64,000 nucleotides of DNA from Limnobaculum parvum (lineage in GTDB: Bacteria > Pseudomonadota > Gammaproteobacteria > Enterobacterales > Enterobacteriaceae), in the NCBI RefSeq assembly GCF_003096015.2, contig NZ_CP029185.2, positions 1,274,001-1,338,000 on the forward strand, in the 5' to 3' direction. The notes beneath the pieces were generated by a model that did not search any database, was not told the DNA's origin, and was given only the letters and a program-made list of their open reading frames with translations. Each line of letters opens with the position of its first letter. The stretch's first letter is position 1. Position numbers and translations under genes: made by a program. Positions 44,049 to 53,133 of this stretch are shown here, piece after piece.

Positions 44049-44059
44049 ATAGGACATGA

Positions 44060-45196
44060 TTAAAGCTCAAAATCACTTAAATCATCAGCGTGCATTTCAG
44101 AATCAATCTGACCGACCAGATAAGAGCTTACTTCAACTTCCTGCGGTGCTACCTGAACATTGTCAGAAACTAACCAAGCATTAATCCATGGAATTGGGTT
44201 GGAGCGGGTTTCAAACGGTAATGATAAACCAACCGCCTGCATGCGAATATTGGTGATGTATTCTATATACTGACAAAGAATATCTTTATTCAGGCCAATC
44301 ATAGATCCATCACGGAACAGATAAGCTGCCCATTCTTTTTCTTGTTGAGCCGCCAGAACAAACAGGTCATAGCATTGTTGTTCGCACTCTTTGGCAATCT
44401 CCACCATTTCTAGGTCATCATTACCGGCGCGCATCAGATTGATTATATGCTGAGTACCGGTCAGATGTAGTGCTTCATCACGGGCAATCATTTTGATAAT
44501 TTTGGCATTGCCTTCCATCAGTTCACGTTCAGCAAAGGCGAAGGAACAAGCAAAGCTAACGTAAAAACGAATGGCTTCCAGCGCATTTACACTCATCAGG
44601 CAAAGATAAAGCTGCTTCTTCAGCGCACGTAGATTAACGGTGACCGATTTACCATTAATCTGATGAGTACCTTCTCCCAGTAAATGGTAGTAGTTACTCA
44701 TGCTGATCAGGTCGTCGTAATAGCCGGAGATATCTTTGGCGCGTTTAAGGATCTCTTCGTTAGAAACGATGTCATCAAACACAATCGCCGGGTCGTTAAC
44801 AATATTACGAATAATATGCGTGTAAGAACGTGAGTGAATGGTTTCAGAGAAAGACCAAGTTTCTACCCAAGTTTCCAGCTCAGGAATCGAAATCAGCGGC
44901 AGAAACGCGACGTTAGGGCTACGGCCCTGAATAGAGTCCAGCAGGGTTTGATATTTCAGATTACTGATAAAAATATGTTTTTCGTGATCAGGCAACGCCT
45001 GATAGTCAATACGATCGCGGGAAACGTCAACTTCTTCAGGACGCCAGAAGAAGGAGAGTTGTTTCTCTATCAGCTTTTCAAATAGCTCATGTTTTTGCTG
45101 ATCGTAACGCGCGACGTTAACCGGTTGACCAAAAAACATCGGTTCTTTTAGCTGATCGTTCTTAGTCTGTGAGAACGTGGTGTAGGTATGAGGCAT
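44060..45196 (-). CDS. nrdB: Ribonucleotide reductase Ia beta subunit NrdB
   Basis: Diiron-tyrosyl radical subunit of aerobic class Ia ribonucleotide reductase. From ATG 45196 it has 378 residues (E. coli 376) and near-identity: FFWRPEEVDVSRDRIDYQAL (metal Asp), SETIHSRSYTHIIRNI (radical Tyr about 125), FACSFAFAERELMEGNAK and ARDEALHLTGTQH (metal Glu and His). The frame stays open 43 codons upstream, overlapping the nrdA end, but MPHTYTTFSQ matches the E. coli start and AGGGA lies six bases upstream. Unlike E. coli, no yfaE ferredoxin gene follows. Confidence 0.97.
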   Translation of the reverse strand: MPHTYTTFSQTKNDQLKEPMFFGQPVNVARYDQQKHELFEKLIEKQLSFFWRPEEVDVSRDRIDYQALPDHEKHIFISNLKYQTLLDSIQGRSPNVAFLPLISIPELETWVETWSFSETIHSRSYTHIIRNIVNDPAIVFDDIVSNEEILKRAKDISGYYDDLISMSNYYHLLGEGTHQINGKSVTVNLRALKKQLYLCLMSVNALEAIRFYVSFACSFAFAERELMEGNAKIIKMIARDEALHLTGTQHIINLMRAGNDDLEMVEIAKECEQQCYDLFVLAAQQEKEWAAYLFRDGSMIGLNKDILCQYIEYITNIRMQAVGLSLPFETRSNPIPWINAWLVSDNVQVAPQEVEVSSYLVGQIDSEMHADDLSDFEL

Positions 45197-45239
45197 AATG
45201 TATCCCTGTAATAGGGGGGCTAATGCCCCCTGAAAATGA

Positions 45240-47528
45240 TTAAATCTTACATGCGCCGCTTTCGCAGCCATCATCTTCTTGTTTAGCTGGTAACAAATCT
45301 TCCTGAGAATCCTCTGCACCATCACGGGTGTTCTGGTAATAGAGGGTTTTTACACCGTATTTATAGGCGGTCAGTAGATCTTTCAGTAACTGTTTCATGG
45401 GTACTTTGCCGCCCGGGAAACGGGTTGGGTCATAGTTGGTATTGGCAGAAATTGACTGATCGATAAATTTCTGCATTAAACCAACCAGATGCAGATAGCC
45501 ATCGTTGTTTGGCATATCCCATAACAGCTCATAGCGATTATTCAGTTTTTCATAGTCAGGCACTACCTGACGCAAAATACCGTCTTTTGATGCTTTAATG
45601 CTGATGTAACCGCGCGGTGGTTCAATGCCGTTAGTGGCATTGGAGATTTGCGATGATGTCTCAGAAGGCATCAGGGCAGAGAGCGTGGAGTTACGCAGAC
45701 CGTGATTTTTTATGTTTTGGCGTAATGCTTCCCAATCATAGCGCAGTGGCTCATTGCACAGAGAGTCCAGATCCTTCTTGTAGTTATCAATCGGCAGAAT
45801 GCCTTGGGCATAACGCGTTTGATCAAACCACGGGCACGGGCCTTGCTCACGCGCCAGTTCGTTAGAGGCTTTCAGCAAATAGTACTGAATAGCTTCAAAC
45901 GCTCTGTGGGTCAGGCCGTTAGCGCTACCGTCAGAATAACGAACACCATTTTTCGCCAAATAATACGCGTAGTTAATGACGCCGATACCCAGTGTACGAC
46001 GGCCCATTGAGCCAAGTTTAGCGGCCAGAATTGGATAATCCTGATAGTCCAGCAGGGCATCTAGAGAACGTACTGCCAGAGTTGCCAGCTCTTCTAGCTC
46101 ATCCAGGCTGTCAATAACACCCAGATTAAAGGCAGAAAGCGTACAAAGGGCTATCTCACCATTTTCATCGTTAATGTCGTTCAGCGGCTTGGTTGGCAGT
46201 GCAATTTCCAGACACAGGTTTGACTGGCGCACAGGGGCTACTGCCGGATCAAACGGGCTGTGGGTATTACAGTGGTCAACGTTCTGAATGTAGATACGGC
46301 CGGTTGAAGCACGTTCCTGCATCATCAGAGAGAACAGTTCTACCGCTTTTACCTGACGTTGGCGAATGGATGAATCAGCTTCATATTTTACATACAGGCG
46401 CTCAAATTCGTCCTGATCGGCGAAGAAGGCATCATACAGTCCCGGTACGTCAGACGGGCTGAACAGCGTAATATTTTCGTTCTTCACCAGACGCTGATAC
46501 ATCAGTTTGTTTAGCTGAACACCATAATCCATGTGACGAACGCGGTTTTCTTCTACGCCACGGTTATTTCTTAATACCAACAGGCTTTCCACTTCCAGAT
46601 GCCATAACGGATAGAACACTGTTGCGGCACCGCCGCGCACGCCACCCTGAGAGCAGGACTTAACCGCAGTCTGGAAGTGTTTATAGAATGGAATACAACC
46701 GGTATGGAATGCTTCACCGTTACGGATTGGGCTACCCTGAGAGCGAATCCGTCCTGCATTAATACCGATACCGGCACGTTGAGAAACGTATTTCACAATG
46801 GCGCTAGCCGTAGCGTTAATAGAATCTAGACTATCACCGCACTCAATCAGTACACAGGAACTGAATTGACGGGTAGGAGTACGCACTCCTGCCATAATTG
46901 GGGTAGGTAAAGAAATCTTAAAGGTCGAAATCGCATCATAAAAACGTTTCACGTAATCAAGGCGAGTTTCACGCGGATAGCGGGAGAACAAGCAGGCGGC
47001 TACCAGAATATAAAGGAATTGGGCACTTTCATAAACTTCGCCGGTTACGCGGTTTTGTACCAGATATTTTCCTTCTAGCTGTTTCACGGCAGCATAGGAG
47101 AAGTTCATATCACGCCAGTGGTCCATAAAACTATTCATCTGCTCAAATTCTTCTTGAGTGTAATCTTCCAGCAGATGCTTATCGTATTTTCCTTTCTCAA
47201 CCATGCTCTTAACATGCGTATAGAGAGCAGGTGGTTCAAACTGACCATAGGCTTTTTTGCGCAAATGGAAGATAGCCAGACGGGCTGCCAAATATTGATA
47301 GTCTGGAGAATCACGTGAAATTAAGTCCGCGGCAGCGCGGATAATCGTCTCATGAATGTCAGAGGTTCGGATACCATCGTAAAATTGAATGTGTGAACGA
47401 AGCTCAACCTGAGAAACGGAGACGTTGTGCAAACCTTCGGCAGCCCAATCAATGACCCGATGAATTTTATCGAGATTAATACGTTCCTTTCGACCATCGC
47501 GTTTGGTGACTAATAAACTTTGATTCAT
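45240..47528 (-). CDS. nrdA: Ribonucleotide reductase Ia alpha subunit NrdA
   Basis: Catalytic subunit reducing all four ribonucleoside diphosphates. 762 residues (E. coli 761). The ATP-cone allosteric domain begins VTKRDGRKERINLDKIHRV; the catalytic cysteines lie in RQFSSCVLIECGDS (about 225), NLCLEIALPTKP (439) and ALCTLSAFNLG (462), and the redox-relay tail ends CESGACKI. It is followed by nrdB after 43 bases. The upstream region has a pair of NrdR-like boxes and a DnaA box. Confidence 0.98.
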   Translation of the reverse strand: MNQSLLVTKRDGRKERINLDKIHRVIDWAAEGLHNVSVSQVELRSHIQFYDGIRTSDIHETIIRAAADLISRDSPDYQYLAARLAIFHLRKKAYGQFEPPALYTHVKSMVEKGKYDKHLLEDYTQEEFEQMNSFMDHWRDMNFSYAAVKQLEGKYLVQNRVTGEVYESAQFLYILVAACLFSRYPRETRLDYVKRFYDAISTFKISLPTPIMAGVRTPTRQFSSCVLIECGDSLDSINATASAIVKYVSQRAGIGINAGRIRSQGSPIRNGEAFHTGCIPFYKHFQTAVKSCSQGGVRGGAATVFYPLWHLEVESLLVLRNNRGVEENRVRHMDYGVQLNKLMYQRLVKNENITLFSPSDVPGLYDAFFADQDEFERLYVKYEADSSIRQRQVKAVELFSLMMQERASTGRIYIQNVDHCNTHSPFDPAVAPVRQSNLCLEIALPTKPLNDINDENGEIALCTLSAFNLGVIDSLDELEELATLAVRSLDALLDYQDYPILAAKLGSMGRRTLGIGVINYAYYLAKNGVRYSDGSANGLTHRAFEAIQYYLLKASNELAREQGPCPWFDQTRYAQGILPIDNYKKDLDSLCNEPLRYDWEALRQNIKNHGLRNSTLSALMPSETSSQISNATNGIEPPRGYISIKASKDGILRQVVPDYEKLNNRYELLWDMPNNDGYLHLVGLMQKFIDQSISANTNYDPTRFPGGKVPMKQLLKDLLTAYKYGVKTLYYQNTRDGAEDSQEDLLPAKQEDDGCESGACKI

Positions 47529-47609
47529 AGCGTAATACTACCTTTCCGTGAGAATTTATGGCTTACACCGACATGAGTAGAACGTTGTAGGTGTAATTGC
47601 ACGATAAAA

Positions 47610-47623
47610 ACACAATATGTAGG
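47610..47623. promoter_or_regulatory. NrdR-like box 1
   Basis: ACACAATATGTAGG, matching the ACACTATATAGTGT palindrome at 9 of 14 positions. It lies 82 bases before the nrdA start, and its centre is 32 bases (three helical turns) from box 2, the spacing expected for NrdR. Confidence 0.5.
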
Positions 47624-47641
47624 GGGTGTGGTGTGCATGAG

Positions 47642-47655
47642 CTACAAGATAGTGG
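47642..47655. promoter_or_regulatory. NrdR-like box 2
   Basis: CTACAAGATAGTGG, a weaker match to the same palindrome (strong right half ATAGTG). Its value comes from the 32-base spacing to box 1. Confidence 0.45.
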
Positions 47656-47695
47656 TCTATGAGGATTTTTGCAAGTGAACAAAATAGGGGGGATG

Positions 47696-47704
47696 TGTGG
47701 ATAA
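47696..47704. promoter_or_regulatory. DnaA box upstream of nrdA
   Basis: TGTGGATAA, the exact complement of the R1-type DnaA box TTATCCACA, about 170 bases before nrdA. In E. coli DnaA regulates nrdAB through such boxes. Confidence 0.65.
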
Positions 47705-47777
47705 CTTTTTGGATAAACGCGCTAAGTACCCGCCTGCTCTTAGGTTATTATCTCAATTAGACGGTAAATAAATTTTT

Positions 47778-47814
47778 AACGGTTCGATATAAAAAATTTT
47801 CAAACCGTTTTTTT
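47778..47814. terminator. Stem-loop after ubiG
   Basis: AACGGTT..AACCGTT stem with a long AT loop and T-run on the plus side. Located 75-110 bases beyond the ubiG stop; on the minus strand the T-run is weaker, so termination of ubiG is plausible but not certain. Confidence 0.4.
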
Positions 47815-47887
47815 CTTAATCAATGCGGAGTTAGATGTGTTTTTTTAGAAAATGTGTTGTTCGATAACCTTATTATATTAATGGTTA

Positions 47888-48610
47888 TCAAGCATTATCC
47901 TCAGCTTCATTGGTGCAATGTAGCATATAGTTAACATCAACGTTGCCACCCAGCTTAAACGTCTGAAACAGCGGGTTATAGTGAAGCCCGGTGATATGGC
48001 GTTCGCGAAGCGTAGTGCTATTGACCCAGCTTATCAGTTCTGAAGGGCGAATGAATTTATTGGCATCATGTGTTCCCTTTGGCACCATGTTCATCACATA
48101 TTCAGCACCGACAACCAACATCAACCAAGCTTTGGTATTGCGGTTAATGGTAGAGAAAAATACGTGACCGCCGGGCTTAACCAGTTTTGCACAAGCTCGA
48201 ATAACCGATGCCGGATCGGGCACATGCTCCAGCATCTCCATGCAGGTGACAATGTCGTAATGACCCTGGTTTTCCAACGCATGGGCTTCGACAGTTTGCT
48301 GAACATATTCAACAGGAATACCGCTTTCTATCGCGTGTAGACGGGCGACTAACAAAGGTTCTGCGCCCATATCCAAACCGATAACGTTGGCACCTTCTTT
48401 CGCCATACTTTCAGAGAGAATACCACCGCCGCAGCCGACATCGAGGATTCGTTTACCAAAGAGCCCATCAGCACGTTGCTGAATATAGTCCAGACGCAAT
48501 GGGTTAATTTGGTGAAGGGGCTTAAATTCACCGTCGAGATCCCACCAGCGTGAAGCTACGGCTTCAAATTTAGCAATCTCTTTCTGGTCAACGTTTTCTG
48601 ATGAGTGCAT
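47888..48610 (-). CDS. ubiG: Ubiquinone biosynthesis O-methyltransferase UbiG
   Basis: SAM-dependent enzyme performing both O-methylations of ubiquinone synthesis, peripheral to the inner membrane. 240 residues as in E. coli. The start EIAKFEAVASRWWDLDGEFK is the usual UbiG signature, the SAM-binding motif LDVGCGGGILSESMA is at 56-70, and CMEMLEHVPDP is around 132. The C-terminal half has the membrane-binding GAEYVMNMVPKGTHDANKFI insert. It is divergent from gyrA, as in E. coli. Confidence 0.97.
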   Translation of the reverse strand: MHSSENVDQKEIAKFEAVASRWWDLDGEFKPLHQINPLRLDYIQQRADGLFGKRILDVGCGGGILSESMAKEGANVIGLDMGAEPLLVARLHAIESGIPVEYVQQTVEAHALENQGHYDIVTCMEMLEHVPDPASVIRACAKLVKPGGHVFFSTINRNTKAWLMLVVGAEYVMNMVPKGTHDANKFIRPSELISWVNSTTLRERHITGLHYNPLFQTFKLGGNVDVNYMLHCTNEAEDNA

Positions 48611-48913
48611 AGGAGCTATCCGATAATTCGCTATAGGATTGCCGATTATACATGAGTTTATGGGAATGAGTTACGTTGCATCGGTAGTTGATACGGCTCA
48701 CTACGAAGCCGAATGCATTTTTGCCTGAATGATTAAGCGGTTTTTGGGCGCAACACACATATGGAGCGGCTGGGGGAGCCGCCGGGATACATTAAGCACT
48801 TTTAGCTATGCTTTTCGGGCAAGATAACGCGGTGAAAATTAGAAACAGGCGGCTAGATATGATATAATTCTGCACCTTTTCCGGGCTGATGATAATAGAG
48901 GGATAGCGGCTCC
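48611..48913. other. Divergent promoter region of ubiG and gyrA
   Basis: 303 bases. It contains a GCGGC-TGGGGGA-GCCGC hairpin (about 48763-48779) and the gyrA -10. No other gene is visible. Confidence 0.45.
48863..48868 (+). promoter_or_regulatory. Likely -10 element of the gyrA promoter
   Basis: TATAAT 45 bases before the gyrA start, with a weak TTAGAA at 48839-48844 (18-base spacing). In E. coli gyrA is induced by loss of supercoiling through its -10 region. Confidence 0.5.
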
Positions 48914-51565
48914 ATGAGCGACCTTGCCAGAGAAATTATGCCGGTCAACATCGAAGATGAGCTTAAAAACTCTTATCTTGATTATGCGATGTCCGTAATT
49001 GTTGGACGCGCATTACCTGATGTTCGAGACGGCCTAAAGCCAGTACACCGCCGCGTATTGTTCGCTATGAACGTGCTTGGTAATGACTGGAACAAACCAT
49101 ATAAAAAATCGGCGCGTGTAGTTGGCGACGTAATCGGTAAATACCACCCACATGGAGATAGCGCGGTCTACGATACCATTGTTCGTATGGCTCAGCCGTT
49201 CTCATTGCGCTATATGCTGGTTGATGGTCAGGGGAACTTTGGTTCTATTGACGGCGACTCAGCGGCGGCGATGCGTTATACCGAAATTCGCATGTCTAAA
49301 ATGGCTCACGACCTGTTGGCGGATCTGGATAAAGAGACCGTTGACTTTGGGCCTAACTACGACGGAACAGAACAGATCCCAACGGTATTACCAACCAGAG
49401 TCCCTAACCTGTTGGTTAACGGTTCTTCGGGGATTGCCGTTGGTATGGCAACCAACATACCACCTCACAACTTGGTGGAAGTCATTAACGGTTGTCTGGC
49501 CTTTATTGAGGATGAAAATATCAGTCTTGAAGGGCTGATGGAGCACATCCCCGGTCCTGATTTCCCGACGGCAGCCATTATCAATGGTCGTCGCGGTATT
49601 GAAGAAGCCTACAGGACAGGCCGCGGTAAAATTTATATTCGCGCCCGTGCAGAAATTGAAGTTGATGAAAAGAGCGGTCGTGAAACTATTCTTGTTCACG
49701 AAATACCTTATCAGGTGAACAAGGCTCGGTTAATTGAAAAGATTGCTGAGCTGGTAAAAGATAAGAAAGTTGAGGGTATCAGCGCATTACGTGACGAGTC
49801 TGATAAAGACGGTATGCGTGTTGTGATTGAAGTTAAGCGCGACTCGGTAGCGGAAGTGGTGCTGAATAACCTGTATTCGCAAACTCAACTTCAGGTCACG
49901 TTTGGTATCAATATGGTGGCACTCCATCAGGGACAGCCAAAGCTGCTGGGCCTGAAAGAGATGCTGGAGGCGTTTGTTCGCCATCGCCGAGAAGTGGTTA
50001 CCCGCCGGACTATTTTTGAACTGCGTAAAGCGCGTGAACGTGCCCATATTTTGGAAGGTTTGGCTATCGCCTTGGCTAACATCGATCCGATTATTGAGCT
50101 GATCCGTGCGGCATCAACGCCATCTGATGCAAAAACAGGGTTATTGGCTCGTCCGTGGGAGTTGGGTAACGTAGCGTCAATGTTAGAGCGTGCCGGCAAC
50201 GATGCGGCTCGCCCTGAGTGGCTGGAGCCTGAGTATGGTATTCGTGACGGTAAGTATTATCTGACCGAGCCGCAAGCTCAGGCGATTCTTGATTTACGTT
50301 TACACCGTCTGACCGGTCTTGAGCATGAAAAACTGTTGGACGAGTATAAAGAACTGCTGCTGCAAATTGCTGCGTTGCTGTTTATTCTTGAAAGCCCGGA
50401 ACGCTTGATGGAAGTTATTCGTGACGAGCTTAAAGCGATTCGCGATCAGTATAACGATCCTCGTCGTACCGAAATTACGGCTAATACTGCTGATATCAAT
50501 ATCGAAGATCTGATTACTCAGGAAGATGTGGTTGTCACCTTGTCCCATCAGGGCTATGTGAAGTATCAACCGCTGTCTGACTATGAGGCTCAACGTCGTG
50601 GTGGTAAAGGTAAGTCAGCAGCGCGTATTAAAGAAGAAGACTTTATTGAACGTCTGTTGGTGGCTAACACCCACGACACCATTTTGTGCTTCTCCAGCCG
50701 TGGTCGCTTGTACTGGTTGAAAGTTTATCAGTTACCAGAGGCTAGCCGTGGTGCCCGTGGTCGTCCGATCATTAATATTCTCCCGCTGGAGCAGGATGAA
50801 CGTATTACCGCTATTCTGCCGGTACGCGAATATGAAGCCGGTCTGAATGTCTTTATGGCTACCGCTAACGGTACCGTGAAGAAAACGCAGTTGACTGAAT
50901 TTAGCCGTCCACGCAGCGCCGGTATTATTGCCGTCAATCTGAACGAGGGTGATGAGCTGATTGGTGTTGATTTAACAGATGGTACCAATGAGATCATGCT
51001 GTTCTCTGCTGAAGGGAAGGTTGTTCGCTTCTTGGAAGAAGAGAAGCTGGAAGACGGTACCATTAAAGGCGTGCGTCCAATGGGCCGTACCGCTGCCGGT
51101 GTACGTGGTATCAAACTGAGTGATGACGATCGCGTTGTTTCATTGATTGTTCCACGTGGTGAGGGTGAAATTCTGACCGTAACGCAAAACGGCTACGGTA
51201 AACGTACCGGGTTGTCTGATTACCCAACCAAGTCTCGTGCGACTCAGGGCGTGATCTCCATTAAGGTGAGTGAACGTAACGGTCGTGTAGTGGGCGCGGT
51301 TCAAGTCGATCAGTGCGATCAGATTATGATGATTACTGATGCGGGCACTTTAGTCCGTACTCGCGTGTCAGAAGTCAGCGTAGTGGGTCGTAATACTCAC
51401 GGTGTTACCCTGATTCGTACCGCAGAAGATGAGAACGTTGTTGGGCTGCAGCGTGTTGTTGAGCCAGAAGAAGATGATGAAGAAAGCCTCTGCGGTGATG
51501 AAAATACCGAAGAGATGCAAGATCAGCCATCGGACGATGTAACCCCGGAGTCTGATGAAGAATAA
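48914..51565 (+). CDS. gyrA: DNA gyrase subunit A
   Basis: DNA-cleaving subunit of gyrase, introducing negative supercoils with GyrB. 883 residues (E. coli 875). The catalytic Tyr122 is in AAMRYTEIRM; the quinolone-resistance region has Ser83 and Asp87 (HPHGDSAVYDT), the susceptible residues. The GyrA box QRRGGKG is present (about residue 561), so DNA wrapping should be intact. Compared with E. coli there is an insertion of about nine residues in the C-terminal pinwheel (VVRFLEEEKLEDGTIKG) and a different acidic tail. A strong terminator follows. Confidence 0.98.
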   Translation: MSDLAREIMPVNIEDELKNSYLDYAMSVIVGRALPDVRDGLKPVHRRVLFAMNVLGNDWNKPYKKSARVVGDVIGKYHPHGDSAVYDTIVRMAQPFSLRYMLVDGQGNFGSIDGDSAAAMRYTEIRMSKMAHDLLADLDKETVDFGPNYDGTEQIPTVLPTRVPNLLVNGSSGIAVGMATNIPPHNLVEVINGCLAFIEDENISLEGLMEHIPGPDFPTAAIINGRRGIEEAYRTGRGKIYIRARAEIEVDEKSGRETILVHEIPYQVNKARLIEKIAELVKDKKVEGISALRDESDKDGMRVVIEVKRDSVAEVVLNNLYSQTQLQVTFGINMVALHQGQPKLLGLKEMLEAFVRHRREVVTRRTIFELRKARERAHILEGLAIALANIDPIIELIRAASTPSDAKTGLLARPWELGNVASMLERAGNDAARPEWLEPEYGIRDGKYYLTEPQAQAILDLRLHRLTGLEHEKLLDEYKELLLQIAALLFILESPERLMEVIRDELKAIRDQYNDPRRTEITANTADINIEDLITQEDVVVTLSHQGYVKYQPLSDYEAQRRGGKGKSAARIKEEDFIERLLVANTHDTILCFSSRGRLYWLKVYQLPEASRGARGRPIINILPLEQDERITAILPVREYEAGLNVFMATANGTVKKTQLTEFSRPRSAGIIAVNLNEGDELIGVDLTDGTNEIMLFSAEGKVVRFLEEEKLEDGTIKGVRPMGRTAAGVRGIKLSDDDRVVSLIVPRGEGEILTVTQNGYGKRTGLSDYPTKSRATQGVISIKVSERNGRVVGAVQVDQCDQIMMITDAGTLVRTRVSEVSVVGRNTHGVTLIRTAEDENVVGLQRVVEPEEDDEESLCGDENTEEMQDQPSDDVTPESDEE

Positions 51566-51595
51566 TCTTCAAGGTTAGCGTCTTTTGACAGGTCA

Positions 51596-51632
51596 AAAGC
51601 CCCCAATTTCTGATAAAGAATTGGGGGCTTTT
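51596..51632. terminator. Terminator between gyrA and dinI-like gene
   Basis: AAGCCCCCAATT and AATTGGGGGCTT form a 12-bp stem with A-rich and T-rich flanks; suitable for both convergent genes. Confidence 0.9.
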
Positions 51633-51634
51633 AT

Positions 51635-51877
51635 TTACTGGTAAGCTTCGAACCAGTCGTCAGCACTTTCCCAAGTTTGTTGCAATATTTCAGTGACCAG
51701 TTCTTTATCGGTTTTCATACCGCCTAATACGGTCACATCGTTAGCGGTACCACGCCGAACTCTAACGCGAACATCGGCAAAATGACACAGCAGACGTTTT
51801 TCCAGCTCTTCTTTTAATGCGGCTTCTGCGCCACCCGGTAACGGATCTTCTTTGCGAATAGAAATTTCAACTTGCAT
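51635..51877 (-). CDS. DinI-family SOS protein
   Basis: Small protein of the DinI/MsgA/TumB family; DinI binds RecA filaments and moderates the SOS response. 80 residues from ATG 51877 (DinI is 81). The family pattern is clear: MQVEISIRKEDPLPGGAEAAL at the start and TEILQQTWESADDWFEAYQ at the end, the acidic C-terminal helix that mimics DNA for RecA. The frame continues six codons upstream, but MQVEIS matches DinI and AGG lies upstream. A LexA box sits 26 bases before the start. Several paralogues exist in the family, so no symbol is given. Confidence 0.9.
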   Translation of the reverse strand: MQVEISIRKEDPLPGGAEAALKEELEKRLLCHFADVRVRVRRGTANDVTVLGGMKTDKELVTEILQQTWESADDWFEAYQ

Positions 51878-51903
51878 TTTGAACCTCAGTAGCATCCATA
51901 TAA

Positions 51904-51923
51904 TACTGTATGTATATATAGTA
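51904..51923. promoter_or_regulatory. LexA (SOS) box of the dinI-like gene
   Basis: TACTGTATGTATATATAGTA agrees with the consensus TACTGTATATATATACAGTA at 18 of 20 positions. Placement just upstream of the dinI-like gene fits tight SOS control. Confidence 0.85.
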
Positions 51924-52080
51924 CATTGAGGGTATTTTGCAATGCAATAGATATTTTTGAGGAACCGCTACCGGCATCAAAAAAACTGAGTATGGCGCTT
52001 GGGGAAATTTTGATAATCGTTTGTTTTTGTTGGGGTAATAGGAAGTTTTCCGTTAGACATTAATAATAAAATCAAAAAAT

Positions 52081-52107
52081 AACCCGCTATTCTTCGGCGG
52101 GTTTTTT
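52081..52107. terminator. Terminator beyond ydcH
   Basis: AACCCGC..GCGGGTT stem with A-rich left and T-rich right flank, about 24 bases past the ydcH stop on the minus strand. Confidence 0.8.
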
Positions 52108-52130
52108 ACATCCGAATGATGATATTACCA

Positions 52131-52355
52131 TTAGGCTCTAGCTTGAGATTCCTCTCGTAAAATACGGTATAGCTCATCTTTAAGGCGTAATTTTTCCTTT
52201 TTCAATGTGGCTATTTTGTCGTTAAGACTATTTCCACCCTGAGTTTGTAAACGAAGAACTTCGTGGTCGAGGTCATTATGCTTATTAAACAATGAATGGA
52301 AACGAGGGTGGGTTGTTTTAAGCTGAGTGATTAAATCACGGTACTCTGGAAACAT
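52131..52355 (-). CDS. ydcH: YdcH family protein (DUF465)
   Basis: Small cytoplasmic protein of unknown function, predicted to form a helical hairpin or coiled coil. 74 residues, the E. coli YdcH length, with the same beginning (MFPEYRDLITQLK) and the pattern PRFHSLFNKHNDLDHEV followed by LKKEKLRLKDELYRIL. It is a single gene between the dinI-like gene and an AT-rich island. Confidence 0.9.
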   Translation of the reverse strand: MFPEYRDLITQLKTTHPRFHSLFNKHNDLDHEVLRLQTQGGNSLNDKIATLKKEKLRLKDELYRILREESQARA

Positions 52356-52551
52356 AATACATCCCTATTAGTAGCTTAACTGAAATTTGATTATACGAGT
52401 TCAAATAGCGCGTAAATTAGAGGGTGGTCACATAGTGAACAGATGATTGTGACATATGAAAAAAATTTGCGGGCTGACTGATGACTGACGGGTGCTTTTT
52501 TTACGGGCTGCTAAAATAGTAACAATCCCCGACAGATACATGAGGTGTACG

Positions 52552-52803
52552 ATGAAAAGAGATCTTGAGCTATTGGAAGTCATTTTATTGAAAGTTGAAC
52601 AACAACCTCTGGGAGCTCCATTTATTACCAATAAAGACTTTTCAAACCGCGATCCGGCATTGGTCGCTGCACATATTCAACTGTTATGTGATAAGCACTA
52701 CGTCATTGCTGCACAGAACGGAGATGATAAATGGTCGATTTCACGTATCACTTTTGATGGATATGACTATCTCGACTTACTGCGGGGGAGTACGTTGACT
52801 TGA
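52552..52803 (+). CDS. DUF2513-like protein, probably truncated
   Basis: 83 residues starting MKRDLELLEVILLKVEQQP, with HIQLLCDKHYVIAA in the middle and ISRITFDGYDYLDLLR near the end. This is the order seen in DUF2513 proteins, small winged-helix-like proteins frequent in prophages. Usual members continue for several dozen residues after the GYDYLD motif; this one stops 7 residues later. ATG 52552 has GAGGTG five bases upstream; the frame is open 20 codons further, without support. A terminator follows. It may be the first gene of the AT-rich island. Confidence 0.6.
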   Translation: MKRDLELLEVILLKVEQQPLGAPFITNKDFSNRDPALVAAHIQLLCDKHYVIAAQNGDDKWSISRITFDGYDYLDLLRGSTLT

Positions 52804-52822
52804 ATATTATCACTCAATTTGT

Positions 52823-52844
52823 AGCCCCAGATCACTTTGGGGCT
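52823..52844 (+). terminator. Terminator after the DUF2513-like gene
   Basis: AGCCCCA..TGGGGCT stem followed by a T-rich stretch, 20 bases past the stop. Confidence 0.65.
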
Positions 52845-53133
52845 TTCTATTTTGGCTTCTGGCAATCATGAAACTTGTTAGTATATCCCTTCTGATAGTA
52901 ATCAGTTTTTATTAACTTGAGTTATAAACTCCTAAGCTAAATAATCTCTGGTTCAATATTTTTTATCCATTTGAAATTTAAAGTGAATATAAATAACTGA
53001 TTTATTATTCAAATTTAACTGTATTTATATACAGTAATTTATCTATGTAGTATTCTGTTTCCCTTTCATTCCTTTATCCATGAAACTGATGATGTTAGTC
53101 TATTTTATTTAAACTAATCATAGGATTATACCG
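52845..53133 (+). other. AT-rich gap before the tailspike gene
   Basis: About 290 bases of very AT-rich sequence with no gene. The promoter of the tailspike gene, if functional, must be here. Confidence 0.4.
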
